Shown piece by piece: positions 1-8,041 of a stretch of DNA of 64,000 nucleotides. This DNA is from Actinoplanes ianthinogenes. Its GTDB lineage: Bacteria; Actinomycetota; Actinomycetes; Mycobacteriales; Micromonosporaceae. Where the stretch lies: NCBI RefSeq assembly GCF_018324205.1, contig NZ_AP023356.1:5686001-5750000 (forward strand), given 5' to 3'. The notes under the pieces were generated by a model that worked only from the letters and a program-made list of their open reading frames with translations, ran no database searches and was not told the DNA's origin. Position 1 is the stretch's first letter. Every line of letters begins with the position of its first letter. The position numbers and the translations under genes were made by a program.

Positions 1-468
1 ACCGTCGCCGAGAACGTCGCGCTCGCCGTGCAGGCGCGGCGCGGCGGCGCGATGCGCGCCTGGCGCCGCCGCGCGGACCGGGAGGTCGCGGCCCGCGCCG
101 CGGAGATCCTGGCCGAGGTGCACCTCGAGCACCGGGCCGGCCGGGACGCCGGCTCGCTGGCCCACGGCGAGAAACGCAAGCTCGAGATCGCGCTGCTGCT
201 GGCCGGCGAGCCCCGGGTGCTGCTGCTGGACGAGCCGATGGCCGGGGTGAGCACCGAGGACGTGCCCACCCTGGTCGAGGTGATCCGGGGGCTGACCGCG
301 GGCACCGGCCGCAGCGTGCTGATGGTCGAGCACCACATGGACGTGGTGCTCGACCTCGCCGACCGGGTCGCCGTGCTGCACCACGGCGCGCTGCTCGCCT
401 GCGACACCCCGGACGCCGTGATGGCGGACTCCTTCGTGCAGGAGGCTTATCTGGGGGAGGGGTTGTGA
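1..468 (+). CDS. livG: Branched-chain amino-acid type ABC transporter ATP-binding protein, LivG-like (5' truncated)
   Basis: The reading frame is open from the first base, so the N-terminal part with the Walker A motif lies outside the window. What remains is the C-terminal half of an ABC ATPase: a C-loop variant (AHGEKRKLEIALLL), Walker B (VLLLDEP) followed by MAG, and the switch histidine region (MVEHHMDVV). The C-loop and the ending resemble LivG/UrtD rather than LivF. It hydrolyses ATP on the cytoplasmic side to drive uptake. It overlaps the next gene by 4 bp (GTGA), which indicates translational coupling within a livGFHM operon. The substrate (branched-chain amino acids, amides or urea) cannot be told because the binding protein is not in view. 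Confidence 0.9.
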   Translation, partial: TVAENVALAVQARRGGAMRAWRRRADREVAARAAEILAEVHLEHRAGRDAGSLAHGEKRKLEIALLLAGEPRVLLLDEPMAGVSTEDVPTLVEVIRGLTAGTGRSVLMVEHHMDVVLDLADRVAVLHHGALLACDTPDAVMADSFVQEAYLGEGL

Positions 469-1166
469 GCTCGCCGATCCTGCAGGTCGCCGACCTTTCG
501 GTACGCCTCGGCGGCTCGCACATCCTGCAAGGCGTCACCTTCGACGTGGCGCCGACCGGCGTCACCGCCCTGCTCGGGCGCAACGGGGTGGGCAAGACCA
601 CCACGCTGCGCGCGATCATCGGCGAGGTCCCGGCCGCGGGCGTGATCGAGTTCGGCGGCGCGGTGACCAGAAGCCGGCCCACCCACAAGCTGGTCCGCGA
701 CGGCCTGGCCTACGTGCCCGAGGACCGCTGCGTCTTCGCGGGCCTGACCGTCGCCGAGAACCTGCGCCTCGCCGAACGGGTCCCGGACCCGGACTACGCC
801 CTGGTGCACGACCTGTTCCCGGAGCTGAGGCAGCGCGCGCAGCAGCGGGCCGGCACGCTCTCCGGCGGCCAGCAGCAGATGGTGGCGATCGCCCGGGTGC
901 TGCTCAACCCGAACCGGCTGCTGCTGGTCGACGAGCCGACCAAGGGTCTCGCGCCGGCCGTGGTCACCTCGGTGGCCACCGTGCTCGGCCGGGTCGCCGA
1001 GCGGGTGCCGGTGCTGCTGGTCGAACAGAACCTCGCGGTGGTCCGCAAACTCGCCACCGACGCCGTGGTGCTCGAGACCGGCCGGGTCGCCTGGCGCGGA
1101 CCGGCCACCGACCTGCTCGCGGACGGCGACGCGACGCGATCCCTGCTCGGCGTCGGGAGGCACTGA
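465..1166 (+). CDS. livF: Branched-chain amino-acid type ABC transporter ATP-binding protein LivF
   Basis: This is a complete 233-residue ABC ATPase. Walker A is GRNGVGKTT (residues 38-46), the signature is LSGGQQQM, Walker B is LLLVDEPTKGLAP, and the switch His is replaced by Gln in LLVEQNLAVV, which is typical of LivF/UrtE proteins. The GTG start overlaps the stop of the preceding ATPase gene and follows a GGGGGAGG ribosome-binding site. It is expected to form the second nucleotide-binding subunit with the upstream LivG. The permease genes follow at once (livH starts 2 nt later), so this is one transcription unit. Confidence 0.93.
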   Translation: MSSPILQVADLSVRLGGSHILQGVTFDVAPTGVTALLGRNGVGKTTTLRAIIGEVPAAGVIEFGGAVTRSRPTHKLVRDGLAYVPEDRCVFAGLTVAENLRLAERVPDPDYALVHDLFPELRQRAQQRAGTLSGGQQQMVAIARVLLNPNRLLLVDEPTKGLAPAVVTSVATVLGRVAERVPVLLVEQNLAVVRKLATDAVVLETGRVAWRGPATDLLADGDATRSLLGVGRH

Positions 1167-1167
1167 G

Positions 1168-2034
1168 TTGTCCACTGTGGTTCTGCTGACCCTGACCGGG
1201 CTCGGCCTGGCGGCGCTCTACTTCCTGATCGCCTCCGGCCTGTCCCTGGTCTTCGGCCTGGCCGGGGTGCTCAACTTCGCGCACGGCCTGTTCCTCTCGG
1301 TCGGCGCCTACGTCACCTGGTGGGCCGAGCCGCACCTCGGCCTGCCGCTCGCGGTGGTGGCCGGCGTCGTCGCGGCCGCCGCCACCGGCGCGCTGGTCGA
1401 GCTGGCGATGATCCGCCCGCTCTACACCCGGCACACCGAACAGGTGCTGGTCACCGTCGGGCTGTCGCTGGCCGGGGTGGCGCTGCTCCAGTCGATCTGG
1501 GGCGCCGACGCCCGGGTGTTCCCGAGCTTCGCGTTCACGAAGAACGTCACGACGATCGTCGGCGCCCAGGTGCCGGACGACCGGTTCCTGCTGATCGGCG
1601 CCGCCGTCCTGGTGCTGTCCGGCCTGCTCGCCTTCCTCCGGTTCACCCGGTACGGCCTGGTGATCCGGGCCGGCGTGGAGAACCGGGACATGGTCAAGGC
1701 GCTCGGCATCGACGTGCGCAACGCGTTCACCCTGGTCTTCGCGATCGGCGGGGCCCTGGCCGGCCTGGCCGGGATTCTCGGCGGGATGTACTTCACCTCG
1801 ATCTCGCCGGGCCAGGGCGGCTCGCTGCTGATCTTCGCGTTCATCGTCGTGGTGATCGGCGGCCTCGGCTCGGTCACCGGCTCCGCCGTCGCCGCCGTGG
1901 TGGTCGGCATCCTCCAGCAGTTCGTGAACTACTACGGCGCGTCCGGCGCCGGCGACGTCAGCGTGGTGGCCCTGCTCGCCATCGTGCTGCTGCTGCGCCC
2001 GGCCGGGATCGCCGGGAAGGTGGCGACCGCGTGA
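1168..2034 (+). CDS. livH: Branched-chain amino-acid type ABC transporter permease LivH
   Basis: This 288-residue integral membrane protein has about eight hydrophobic segments. It shows LivH family features: an N-terminal SGLSLVFGLAGVLNFAHG segment, a central run of charged residues before GIDVRNAF, and a C-terminal GGLGSVTGS loop that contacts the ATPase. The TTG start at 1168 has a good GGGAGG ribosome-binding site 7 nt upstream, so the unusual codon is believable. The stop overlaps the start of the next permease gene. It forms the translocation pore with LivM. Confidence 0.92.
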   Translation: MSTVVLLTLTGLGLAALYFLIASGLSLVFGLAGVLNFAHGLFLSVGAYVTWWAEPHLGLPLAVVAGVVAAAATGALVELAMIRPLYTRHTEQVLVTVGLSLAGVALLQSIWGADARVFPSFAFTKNVTTIVGAQVPDDRFLLIGAAVLVLSGLLAFLRFTRYGLVIRAGVENRDMVKALGIDVRNAFTLVFAIGGALAGLAGILGGMYFTSISPGQGGSLLIFAFIVVVIGGLGSVTGSAVAAVVVGILQQFVNYYGASGAGDVSVVALLAIVLLLRPAGIAGKVATA

Positions 2035-3053
2035 AGAAGTACCTGCCCCTCGGGTTGCTGCTGGTCGCCGTCGTGCTGCCGTGGTCGACGCTGAACCTGC
2101 CCGGCCTGTTCGACGGCCCGCTCAACGCGCCCGGCACGCTCCAGCTGCTCGCCGTCTGCCTGGTCTTCGGCGGCCTGGCGCTCGGCTACGACCTGCTGTT
2201 CGGCCGGGCCGGGCTGCTCTCCTTCGGCCACGCGCTGTACATCGCGTCCGGCGCCTACGGGGTGGACATCCTGGTCAGCCACTACGGCTGGGCGCTGTGG
2301 AGCGCCGTCGGGGTGACCGTGCTGGTCGCGGCGACGCTGGCCGCGCTGCTCGGCTCGGTCGCGCTGAAGACGTCCGGGATCGCGTTCTCGATGGTCACGC
2401 TCGCCTTCGCGCAGGTCGGCTACATCCTGGTGAACCGGGATCCGGGCGGGCTGACCGGTGGCGAGGAGGGGCTGCCGCTGAAGACCTCGGGGCTGCCCAG
2501 CGGCCTGGTCGGCGTGGTGAACACGGTCCACCTGTACTGGCTCGCACTGGCGTTCCTGGTGGTCACCGTGCTGGTGGTGCACGCCGTCGACCGGGCTCCG
2601 CTGGGCCGTACGCTGATCGGCCTGCGCGACGACGAACGCCGGATCGCGGTGGTCGGCCTGTCGCCGTACCGTCTGAAGCTCCTCGCCTTCGTCGTGGCCG
2701 GCGCCCTGGCCGCGCTCGGCGGCGCGGCCTACGTCCTGGTGGTGGGCGGCGCCGCACCGCACGTCGCGTCCTCCGAGTTCACCCTCGCCCTGATCGTGAT
2801 GACGGTCCTCGGCGGCGCCGGCACCCGCTGGGGCGCGGTCGCCGGCGGCATCCTGTACGCCTTCCTGGACCAGCGTCTGGCCCGCCTCGGCGGCCAGCTG
2901 CCCGGCCCGTTCGGCCAGCCGCTGTTCGTCCTCGGCACGCTGTTCATCCTGGCCGTCTACTTCGTCCCGGGCGGCCTGGCCGGCCTGCGCGGCCGCTTCG
3001 AGCCGGTCCGCCGGGCCCTGCGCCGCCCGGCCGCCGAGGTCAGCACATCCTGA
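2031..3053 (+). CDS. livM: Branched-chain amino-acid type ABC transporter permease LivM
   Basis: This 340-residue membrane protein of the LivM family has about ten hydrophobic segments. Family signatures include GYDLLFGRAGLLSFGHAL near the N-terminus, the ...GRTLIGLRDDERRIAVVG cytoplasmic loop and GGAGTRWGAV before the last helices. The frame is open far upstream inside livH, but the GTG at 2031 is the sensible start: it gives a 4-bp overlap with livH and a normal family length. It is the last gene of the operon and is followed by a strong stem-loop at 3157-3190. Confidence 0.92.
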   Translation: MKKYLPLGLLLVAVVLPWSTLNLPGLFDGPLNAPGTLQLLAVCLVFGGLALGYDLLFGRAGLLSFGHALYIASGAYGVDILVSHYGWALWSAVGVTVLVAATLAALLGSVALKTSGIAFSMVTLAFAQVGYILVNRDPGGLTGGEEGLPLKTSGLPSGLVGVVNTVHLYWLALAFLVVTVLVVHAVDRAPLGRTLIGLRDDERRIAVVGLSPYRLKLLAFVVAGALAALGGAAYVLVVGGAAPHVASSEFTLALIVMTVLGGAGTRWGAVAGGILYAFLDQRLARLGGQLPGPFGQPLFVLGTLFILAVYFVPGGLAGLRGRFEPVRRALRRPAAEVSTS

Positions 3054-3156
3054 AAAAACCAGATTTCGTACGACCTGGCACAGTCCCGTGCCTCGACGCG
3101 ATGTCCGCTCCGGGTCACGACCGCGAGGCCGCTCCGGGCTGAATCCCGGTGCACGG

Positions 3157-3190
3157 ACAAGGCCGGCGCCACCACGGGCGCCGGCCTTGT
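3157..3190. terminator. Bidirectional stem-loop terminator between livM and a convergent gene
   Basis: A perfect 14-bp inverted repeat (ACAAGGCCGGCGCC / GGCGCCGGCCTTGT) encloses a 6-nt loop. It lies between the end of livM on the plus strand and the end of the secreted-protein gene on the minus strand, so it can serve both. Neither side has a long U-tract, as is common in high-GC actinobacteria. Confidence 0.75.
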
Positions 3191-3210
3191 CGCGTACCGG
3201 AAATCGGGGT

Positions 3211-4200
3211 TTATTTCTTGGTGACGAGGACCTTCTTGCCGGAGGCCTTGATGGTGTAGGTGACCTTGACGCCGGTCCAGGGGTTGCGGGCGCTGATGCG
3301 GACGCCGCCGGTGACGGCGGTGACCTTCACGACGGTGACCTTGGCGGCCTTGTTGAACTTGGCGACGTCGCGTTTGACGACCTTGCGGAGGACCGAGACG
3401 CGGACGGTGTGCTTGTTCGCGGCGGTGCGGACGTCGGCGGCGCTCTTCTTGGCGAGCTTCTGCACGTCGGTGCGGAGGTTGACGTAGGCCAGGGCCTTGG
3501 TCATGGTGGCGCTGCCGACCGTCTGCGCGGCGGTCGGCAGGGTGATGCTCTGCGCGCCGTACCGCCAGGTGTAGGTCGCGTCCAGGTAGCCGGCGAGGCT
3601 GATCTTCGCGCTGGTCAGCTCGCCGGTCGCGGACACCTCGAAGGAGTACGAGCCCTCCTCGCCGTCGTCGTACTTGTAGGTGGCCGAGTTGTCGGCGTGC
3701 TCGACCTTGGTGCCGGCGTACTCGGTGTCGCCGGTGAGCACGGTCGACGGGTCGGCGCTGTTGTCCCTCGTCCACGACGTGAGGTTCAGCGTCGGCTTCG
3801 CGGTGAACACGAACTTCACCGAGGTCTTGCGCATCATCGTGACCGCGGCCTTCTCCTTGGCCGTGCTCAGCGACTCGTAGACACCCGACTTGGCGACCGC
3901 GTACGTGGTCTCGTGCTGGTACGGCACGTCGACCCGGGTGTACGCCCGCCCGCCGACCGGGTCCGTGACGAACGTGGCGGTGCCCGAGCCGCCCTTGCCG
4001 GTCAGGGTGAAGCCGCCGGCCCAGCCCTTGGCGGCCGAGGCGCCGGTGGTGCCGGCCACGGTCTTGAGCGCCGCGGCCATCTGGGCGGCGGTCAGCTGCG
4101 TGGTGGTGTCGGCGGCGAACGCGGCGCCGGGGACGGCCAGCACGCCGGCCGTCACCGTTGCGGTGGCCAGCAGCAGGGCGGGCCGGAGAGTGCGGAGCAC
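3211..4200 (-). CDS. Secreted protein of unknown function
   Basis: This 329-residue protein begins with a Sec signal peptide: basic VLRTLRPA, a hydrophobic run, and cleavage after GAAFA. I chose the GTG at 4200 because an AAAGGA ribosome-binding site lies 8 nt upstream; an in-frame ATG at 4230 would extend the protein by 10 residues. The mature part is rich in Thr, Ala and Lys, with alternating beta-strand-like stretches and a basic C-terminus ending KKVLVTKK. No lipobox cysteine is present. The overall look (about 200 residues of beta strands, then a basic tail) is loosely reminiscent of LolA/LppX-type secreted folds, but I cannot assign a family. The same frame stays open far upstream inside leuA antisense, which is not meaningful. 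Confidence 0.75.
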   Translation of the reverse strand: MLRTLRPALLLATATVTAGVLAVPGAAFAADTTTQLTAAQMAAALKTVAGTTGASAAKGWAGGFTLTGKGGSGTATFVTDPVGGRAYTRVDVPYQHETTYAVAKSGVYESLSTAKEKAAVTMMRKTSVKFVFTAKPTLNLTSWTRDNSADPSTVLTGDTEYAGTKVEHADNSATYKYDDGEEGSYSFEVSATGELTSAKISLAGYLDATYTWRYGAQSITLPTAAQTVGSATMTKALAYVNLRTDVQKLAKKSAADVRTAANKHTVRVSVLRKVVKRDVAKFNKAAKVTVVKVTAVTGGVRISARNPWTGVKVTYTIKASGKKVLVTKK

Positions 4201-4283
4201 CAGGAGGGTCCTTTCGGAATGTGAGGGCATGGACGATACGTCATCGTCGCGTCGTACGGCAGACCCGAAGCGGCCGTTTCTGA

Positions 4284-5858
4284 TCACCGGGAGGAGCGGA
4301 TCGCGGCGCTGGTCATCGCCGCCTGCCGGGCCGCGGGGCCGGATCCGGCCACGCCGGCGCCCCAGCGCTCCCGTGCCCCGATCCGGCACTTGACGTACGC
4401 GATCACCCCACCCCGCCACGGATGGGCCGCCTCCTCGACCACCTCGACGCCGTCCAGATCGACCGAGAACCCCGGCTTCGCCAGGTATTCGTCCTGAAAG
4501 ATCGTCAACAGCTCGGCCGGGCTCAGCTCCCCGCCGCCGGCCCGGGTCTCGCTCGCCGCCTGGGCCAGCGCGCCCACCTCGGCCCGCAGCCCGGCCGGCA
4601 GGTCCAGGCCGTGCTCGGTGCGCAGCAGATACGCCACCCCGCCCTTGCCGGACTGGCTGTTCACCCGGATCACCGCCTCGTACGACCGGCCCACGTCGGC
4701 CGGGTCCACCGGCAGGTACGGCACCTCCCACGGCGCCTCGGACTCCGGCACGCCCAACTCGGCGGCGCGCTTGGCGTGGAACACCATCCCCTTGTCGATG
4801 GCGTCCTGGTGGGTGCCGCTGAACGCGGTGTACACCAGCGACCCGCCGTACGGGTGCCGGTCCGGCACCGGCATCCGGTTGTAGTACTCGACCGTCTCGC
4901 GGACCCGGTCGATGTCGGAGAAGTCCAGTTTCGGGTCGATGCCCTGGGCGTACAGGTTCATGGCCAGGGTGACCAGGTCGACGTTGCCGGTCCGCTCGCC
5001 GTTGCCGAACAGGCAGCCCTCGACGCGCTGCGCGCCGGCCAGCACGGCCAGTTCGGCGCAGGCCACCCCGGTGCCGCGGTCGTTGTGCGGGTGCACGGAC
5101 AGGATCACGTCGTCGCGCCGGTCCAGGTGCCGGCTCATCCACTCGATCTGGTCGGCGTACACGTTGGGGGTGTCCACCTCGACGGTGGCCGGCAGGTTGT
5201 GGATCACCGGGCGGTCCGGCGAGGCGTCCCACCGCCCGGTGACCGCGTTGCAGACCTCCAGCACGTACTCCGGCTCGGTCAGGTTGAACACCTCGGGGCT
5301 GAACTCGAACCGGGTGTAGGTGTGCCTCAGCCGATCGGTCTCGGACAGGATCACGTCGGCGGCGTTCAGGATCTTCCGCTGTAGCGCGCTGCGGGAGGCG
5401 TGCAGGACCACATCCCGCCAGGTCGGCGCGGTCGCCGTGTACATGTGCACGACCGCTTTCGCCAAGCCGTCGATCGACGCGATCGTCCGCTTGATCAGGT
5501 CGTCCCGGGCGGCGGTGAAGACCACCACGGTGACGTCGTCCGGGACCAGGTCGTCGCGCTCGGCCAGCAGCCGGACGAAGTCGAAATCCAGGCCGCTCGC
5601 CGACGGGTAGCCGACCTCGATCTCCTTGAAGCCCATCGCGACCATCAGCGCGAAGGCGCGCAGCTTGCGGTCCGCGTCCATCGGCTCGGCCAGGGCCTGG
5701 TTGCCGTCGCGCAGGTCGACCGGCACCCACAGCGGTGCGGCGGCCTGCCGGCGCGACGGCCAGGTGCGATCGGTGATCGGCACCGCGACCCGCTCGTGCG
5801 CCGGGCGGTAGCGGTGGAACGGCATCGGGCTGGGTTGCTGGGGATTCCAATTGATCAT
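4284..5858 (-). CDS. leuA: 2-isopropylmalate synthase with a shortened regulatory domain
   Basis: LeuA condenses acetyl-CoA with 2-oxoisovalerate, the first committed step of leucine synthesis. The protein has 524 residues. The catalytic TIM barrel starts with PVDLRDGNQAL (Arg50, Asp51) and contains the metal-binding HPHNDRGTG, NGERTGNVDL and GGSLVYTAFSGTHQDAI motifs of the actinobacterial long form. After the linker (EYLAKPGF) only about 70 residues remain, resembling one of the two repeats of the usual LeuA dimer/leucine-binding domain. The ATG at 5858 has GGAG 7 nt upstream. A short Leu-codon leader ORF and alternative hairpins precede it (5893-5990). Confidence 0.93.
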   Translation of the reverse strand: MINWNPQQPSPMPFHRYRPAHERVAVPITDRTWPSRRQAAAPLWVPVDLRDGNQALAEPMDADRKLRAFALMVAMGFKEIEVGYPSASGLDFDFVRLLAERDDLVPDDVTVVVFTAARDDLIKRTIASIDGLAKAVVHMYTATAPTWRDVVLHASRSALQRKILNAADVILSETDRLRHTYTRFEFSPEVFNLTEPEYVLEVCNAVTGRWDASPDRPVIHNLPATVEVDTPNVYADQIEWMSRHLDRRDDVILSVHPHNDRGTGVACAELAVLAGAQRVEGCLFGNGERTGNVDLVTLAMNLYAQGIDPKLDFSDIDRVRETVEYYNRMPVPDRHPYGGSLVYTAFSGTHQDAIDKGMVFHAKRAAELGVPESEAPWEVPYLPVDPADVGRSYEAVIRVNSQSGKGGVAYLLRTEHGLDLPAGLRAEVGALAQAASETRAGGGELSPAELLTIFQDEYLAKPGFSVDLDGVEVVEEAAHPWRGGVIAYVKCRIGARERWGAGVAGSGPAARQAAMTSAAIRSSR

Positions 5859-5892
5859 GACGGAGCTCCGTTTTCGCCGGGTCTGACAACAG

Positions 5893-5958
5893 CGACCGGC
5901 AAAGCACGACAAGCCCCCACGGCGGGGGAGCCGGTCGTCGGATCAGGCCCCGCCGTGG
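5893..5958 (-). promoter_or_regulatory. leuA leader: two mutually exclusive RNA helices (attenuator candidate)
   Basis: In the leuA transcript (minus strand) CCACGGCGGGG at 5958-5948 pairs perfectly with CCCCGCCGTGG at 5927-5917 (11 bp). Separately, CGACCGGC at 5937-5930 pairs perfectly with GCCGGTCG at 5900-5893 (8 bp). The two helices interlock, so both cannot form in a simple fold. The first arm lies inside the end of the leader peptide ORF, so ribosome position could choose between them. A 10-bp palindrome, CGGAGCTCCG (5861-5870), covers the leuA Shine-Dalgarno. No U-tract is seen, so whether control is transcriptional or translational is open. Confidence 0.65.
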
Positions 5959-5990
5959 CGGCTGAGGAGCAGCGCCACGAAACGCGTCAC
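5943..5990 (-). CDS. leuL: leuA leader peptide with three consecutive Leu codons
   Basis: A 15-codon ORF upstream of leuA starts with GTG and encodes MTRFVALLLSRHGGA when the start is read as Met. The Leu codons are CTG, CTC, CTC. Short leaders with clustered Leu codons ahead of leuA are known regulatory elements in actinobacteria. The stop codon sits just before the loop of the 5948-5958/5917-5927 helix, and a ribosome stalled on the Leu codons would cover that helix's first arm. No strong ribosome-binding site is visible, so the start could be leaderless. Confidence 0.6.
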   Translation of the reverse strand: MTRFVALLLSRHGGA

Positions 5991-6046
5991 GGAGCGGACG
6001 GTACCCGAAGTGCGACGATCGTTCCCGGACTGCTTGGATAGTGGGA

Positions 6047-6865
6047 ATGTCCAGGACACTGCGCATCAGCACCCGGAACGCGACCTTCCAGCAGTGGCAG
6101 GCGCTGCTCACCAACCGCACCAAGCGGCACCGGGCCGGCGAGTTCCTGGTGCAGGGCGTCCGCCCGATCACGCTCGCCGTCGAGCACGGCTGGCCGGTGC
6201 ACGCGCTGCTGCTCGACGACACCCGCCGGCTCTCCCAGTGGAGCCGGGACGTGCTGGAGCGGGTGCCCGGCGTGTCCCGGTTCGCGCTGGACCCCGGCCT
6301 GATGCACGAGCTGGGCGGCAAGGACGAGGAGTCCCCGGAGCTGCTCGCCGTGGTCGGGATGCCGGCCGACGACCTGTCCCGGATTCCGGCCGGCCCGCAG
6401 ATGCTCACGCTGGTCTTCGACCGGCCGGCCACCCCGGCCAACATCGGCGCGCTGGTCCGGTCCGCGGACGCGTTCGGCGCCTCCGGCCTGGTGATCACCG
6501 GGCACGCCGCCGACCCGTACGACCCGAAGGCCGTCCGGGCCAGCACCGGCTCGCTGTTCGCCCTGCCCGTGGTCCAGGTGTCCAGCCACCGCGAGGTGGT
6601 CGACGAGGTGATCGCGCTGCGCCGCGGCGGTCTCCCGGTGGAGATCCTGGGCAGTGACGAGGGCGGCGACGTCGACCTGGCCGACCACGACCTCACCGGT
6701 CCGAAAGTGATCGCGATCGGCAACGAGACCCGCGGCCTGAGCGGCGCCTGGCGGGCCGCCTGCGACCACATCCTGCGGATCCCGATGGCCGGTGCGGCCA
6801 GCTCGCTGAACGCGGCGGCGGCCGGCTCCGTGGTCCTCTACGAAGCCGCCCGCCAGCGCCGCTAG
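6047..6865 (+). CDS. SpoU/TrmH-family RNA 2'-O-methyltransferase
   Basis: This 272-residue protein belongs to the SPOUT class of AdoMet-dependent RNA methyltransferases. The three family motifs are visible in order: motif 1 (PANIGALVRSADAFGASG), motif 2 (VIAIGNETRGLSGAW) and motif 3 (IPMAGAASSLNAAAAGSV), which together form the trefoil-knot AdoMet site. The N-terminal ~130 residues form an RNA-binding extension (STRNATFQQWQALLTNRTKRHR). A thiostrepton-resistance-type rRNA methylase or a tRNA methylase are both possible; the exact target cannot be told. The ATG at 6047 is used, with a GTG two codons earlier as the alternative. Its TAG stop is shared, on the opposite strand, with the next gene. 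Confidence 0.85.
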   Translation: MSRTLRISTRNATFQQWQALLTNRTKRHRAGEFLVQGVRPITLAVEHGWPVHALLLDDTRRLSQWSRDVLERVPGVSRFALDPGLMHELGGKDEESPELLAVVGMPADDLSRIPAGPQMLTLVFDRPATPANIGALVRSADAFGASGLVITGHAADPYDPKAVRASTGSLFALPVVQVSSHREVVDEVIALRRGGLPVEILGSDEGGDVDLADHDLTGPKVIAIGNETRGLSGAWRAACDHILRIPMAGAASSLNAAAAGSVVLYEAARQRR

Positions 6866-7941
6866 GCCGCGCCGAGCGCTTCCTCGAAACGCTCCAGCAG
6901 GAACGTGGCCTTGAACTGCGACGTCTGCTCGGCACCGAGCAGCCCGCCCCACTCGGGCGCCCAGGTGACGCCGCCGGCCGGGCCCAGGGTCAGCGCGATC
7001 CCGTCCGGGAACGGCTCGTACGTGGTCAGCTCGCCACCCTCGATCAGCGCCCGGATGTTCGCCGCCACCACCTCGCCGTGCCGCCCGGCCGCGCGGGCCA
7101 TCTTCATCTCCGGCACCGCGGTCAGGTCACCGACCGCGAACACCCGGTCGTGGCCGGTGACGCGCAGGTGCTCGGTGACCGCCAGCCGCCCGTCCGGTTG
7201 CCGCGCCGCGCGCAGCGACCCGTCCAGGTAGCCGCTGTTCACCTCACCGCCGTAGCAGGGGAACCACAGGTCGGCGGCGAGCACCTCGCCGTCGGTGGTG
7301 GTGACCGTGAACGGCCGCACGGCGCCGGGCTCGACCGCGGGCGGCTCCGTCAGCTTCGTGCCGAGCAGCACGGTGACCCCGAGGGCGTCCAGCTGCTTGG
7401 CCACCTCGGCGCCGAACTCCTCCGGGAACCGGCCGCCGGCCACGGCCGGGGACGGGTCGACCAGCGTCACCGACGTCGCGGGCAGCGTCGCCGCGATCTC
7501 CCCGGCGAACTCCAGGCCGATCGCCCCGGCCCCGAGCAGCAGCACCCGGCCGGCCCGGCCCAGCGCGTCGCGCACCTCACCCAGCCGCTCCAGGGCCCGG
7601 CTCCGGTCGAGAACGTCCATCCGGGACGGGAACGGGCTGCTCGCGCCGGTGGCCAGCACGAGGTAGTCGGCGTCCAGCCGGGTGCCCGCGCCCAGCTCGA
7701 CGTGGTCCGGCGCGACCCGGGTCACCCGGTCACGCACGACCCGGCCACGGGACAGCAGGCCGTCGTACGGAATGAAGATCTTCTCGGCCCAGACCGGGTC
7801 GACCGCCGCGCGCAGAGCGGCGACGTTGTGCACGAACGTCTCGCGGGGCTCGACCAGCGTCACGTCGGCGACGTCGTCCAGGGCGCGGGCCGCCGCGATG
7901 CCGCCGTAACCGCCACCCACCACCACAACTTTGGTATCCAT
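6862..7941 (-). CDS. FAD-dependent NAD(P)H oxidoreductase (NDH-2/AIF-like)
   Basis: This 359-residue flavoprotein has an N-terminal FAD-binding GGGYGGIAAARAL motif, a second dinucleotide fold (LLLGAGAIGLEFAGEIA) for NAD(P)H, and the late FAD contact VFAVGDLTAVPEMKMA. It belongs to the pyridine-nucleotide disulfide oxidoreductase superfamily, in the type II NADH dehydrogenase/AIF-like branch. No redox CxxC pair is present. It is transcribed divergently from the XRE regulator at 8042, a common arrangement for a regulator and its target. The 3' end overlaps the methyltransferase gene by the 4-bp CTAG. Confidence 0.85.
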   Translation of the reverse strand: MDTKVVVVGGGYGGIAAARALDDVADVTLVEPRETFVHNVAALRAAVDPVWAEKIFIPYDGLLSRGRVVRDRVTRVAPDHVELGAGTRLDADYLVLATGASSPFPSRMDVLDRSRALERLGEVRDALGRAGRVLLLGAGAIGLEFAGEIAATLPATSVTLVDPSPAVAGGRFPEEFGAEVAKQLDALGVTVLLGTKLTEPPAVEPGAVRPFTVTTTDGEVLAADLWFPCYGGEVNSGYLDGSLRAARQPDGRLAVTEHLRVTGHDRVFAVGDLTAVPEMKMARAAGRHGEVVAANIRALIEGGELTTYEPFPDGIALTLGPAGGVTWAPEWGGLLGAEQTSQFKATFLLERFEEALGAA

Positions 7942-8041
7942 GCGCCGACTGTCGGCCGATCCGCGACCGGCAGGGAGACCGCGCTCAGGGTGGTAGTGGC
8001 GGGGACACCTTCGGCGGCCCCGGCCGGGCTACCGTCGATCC

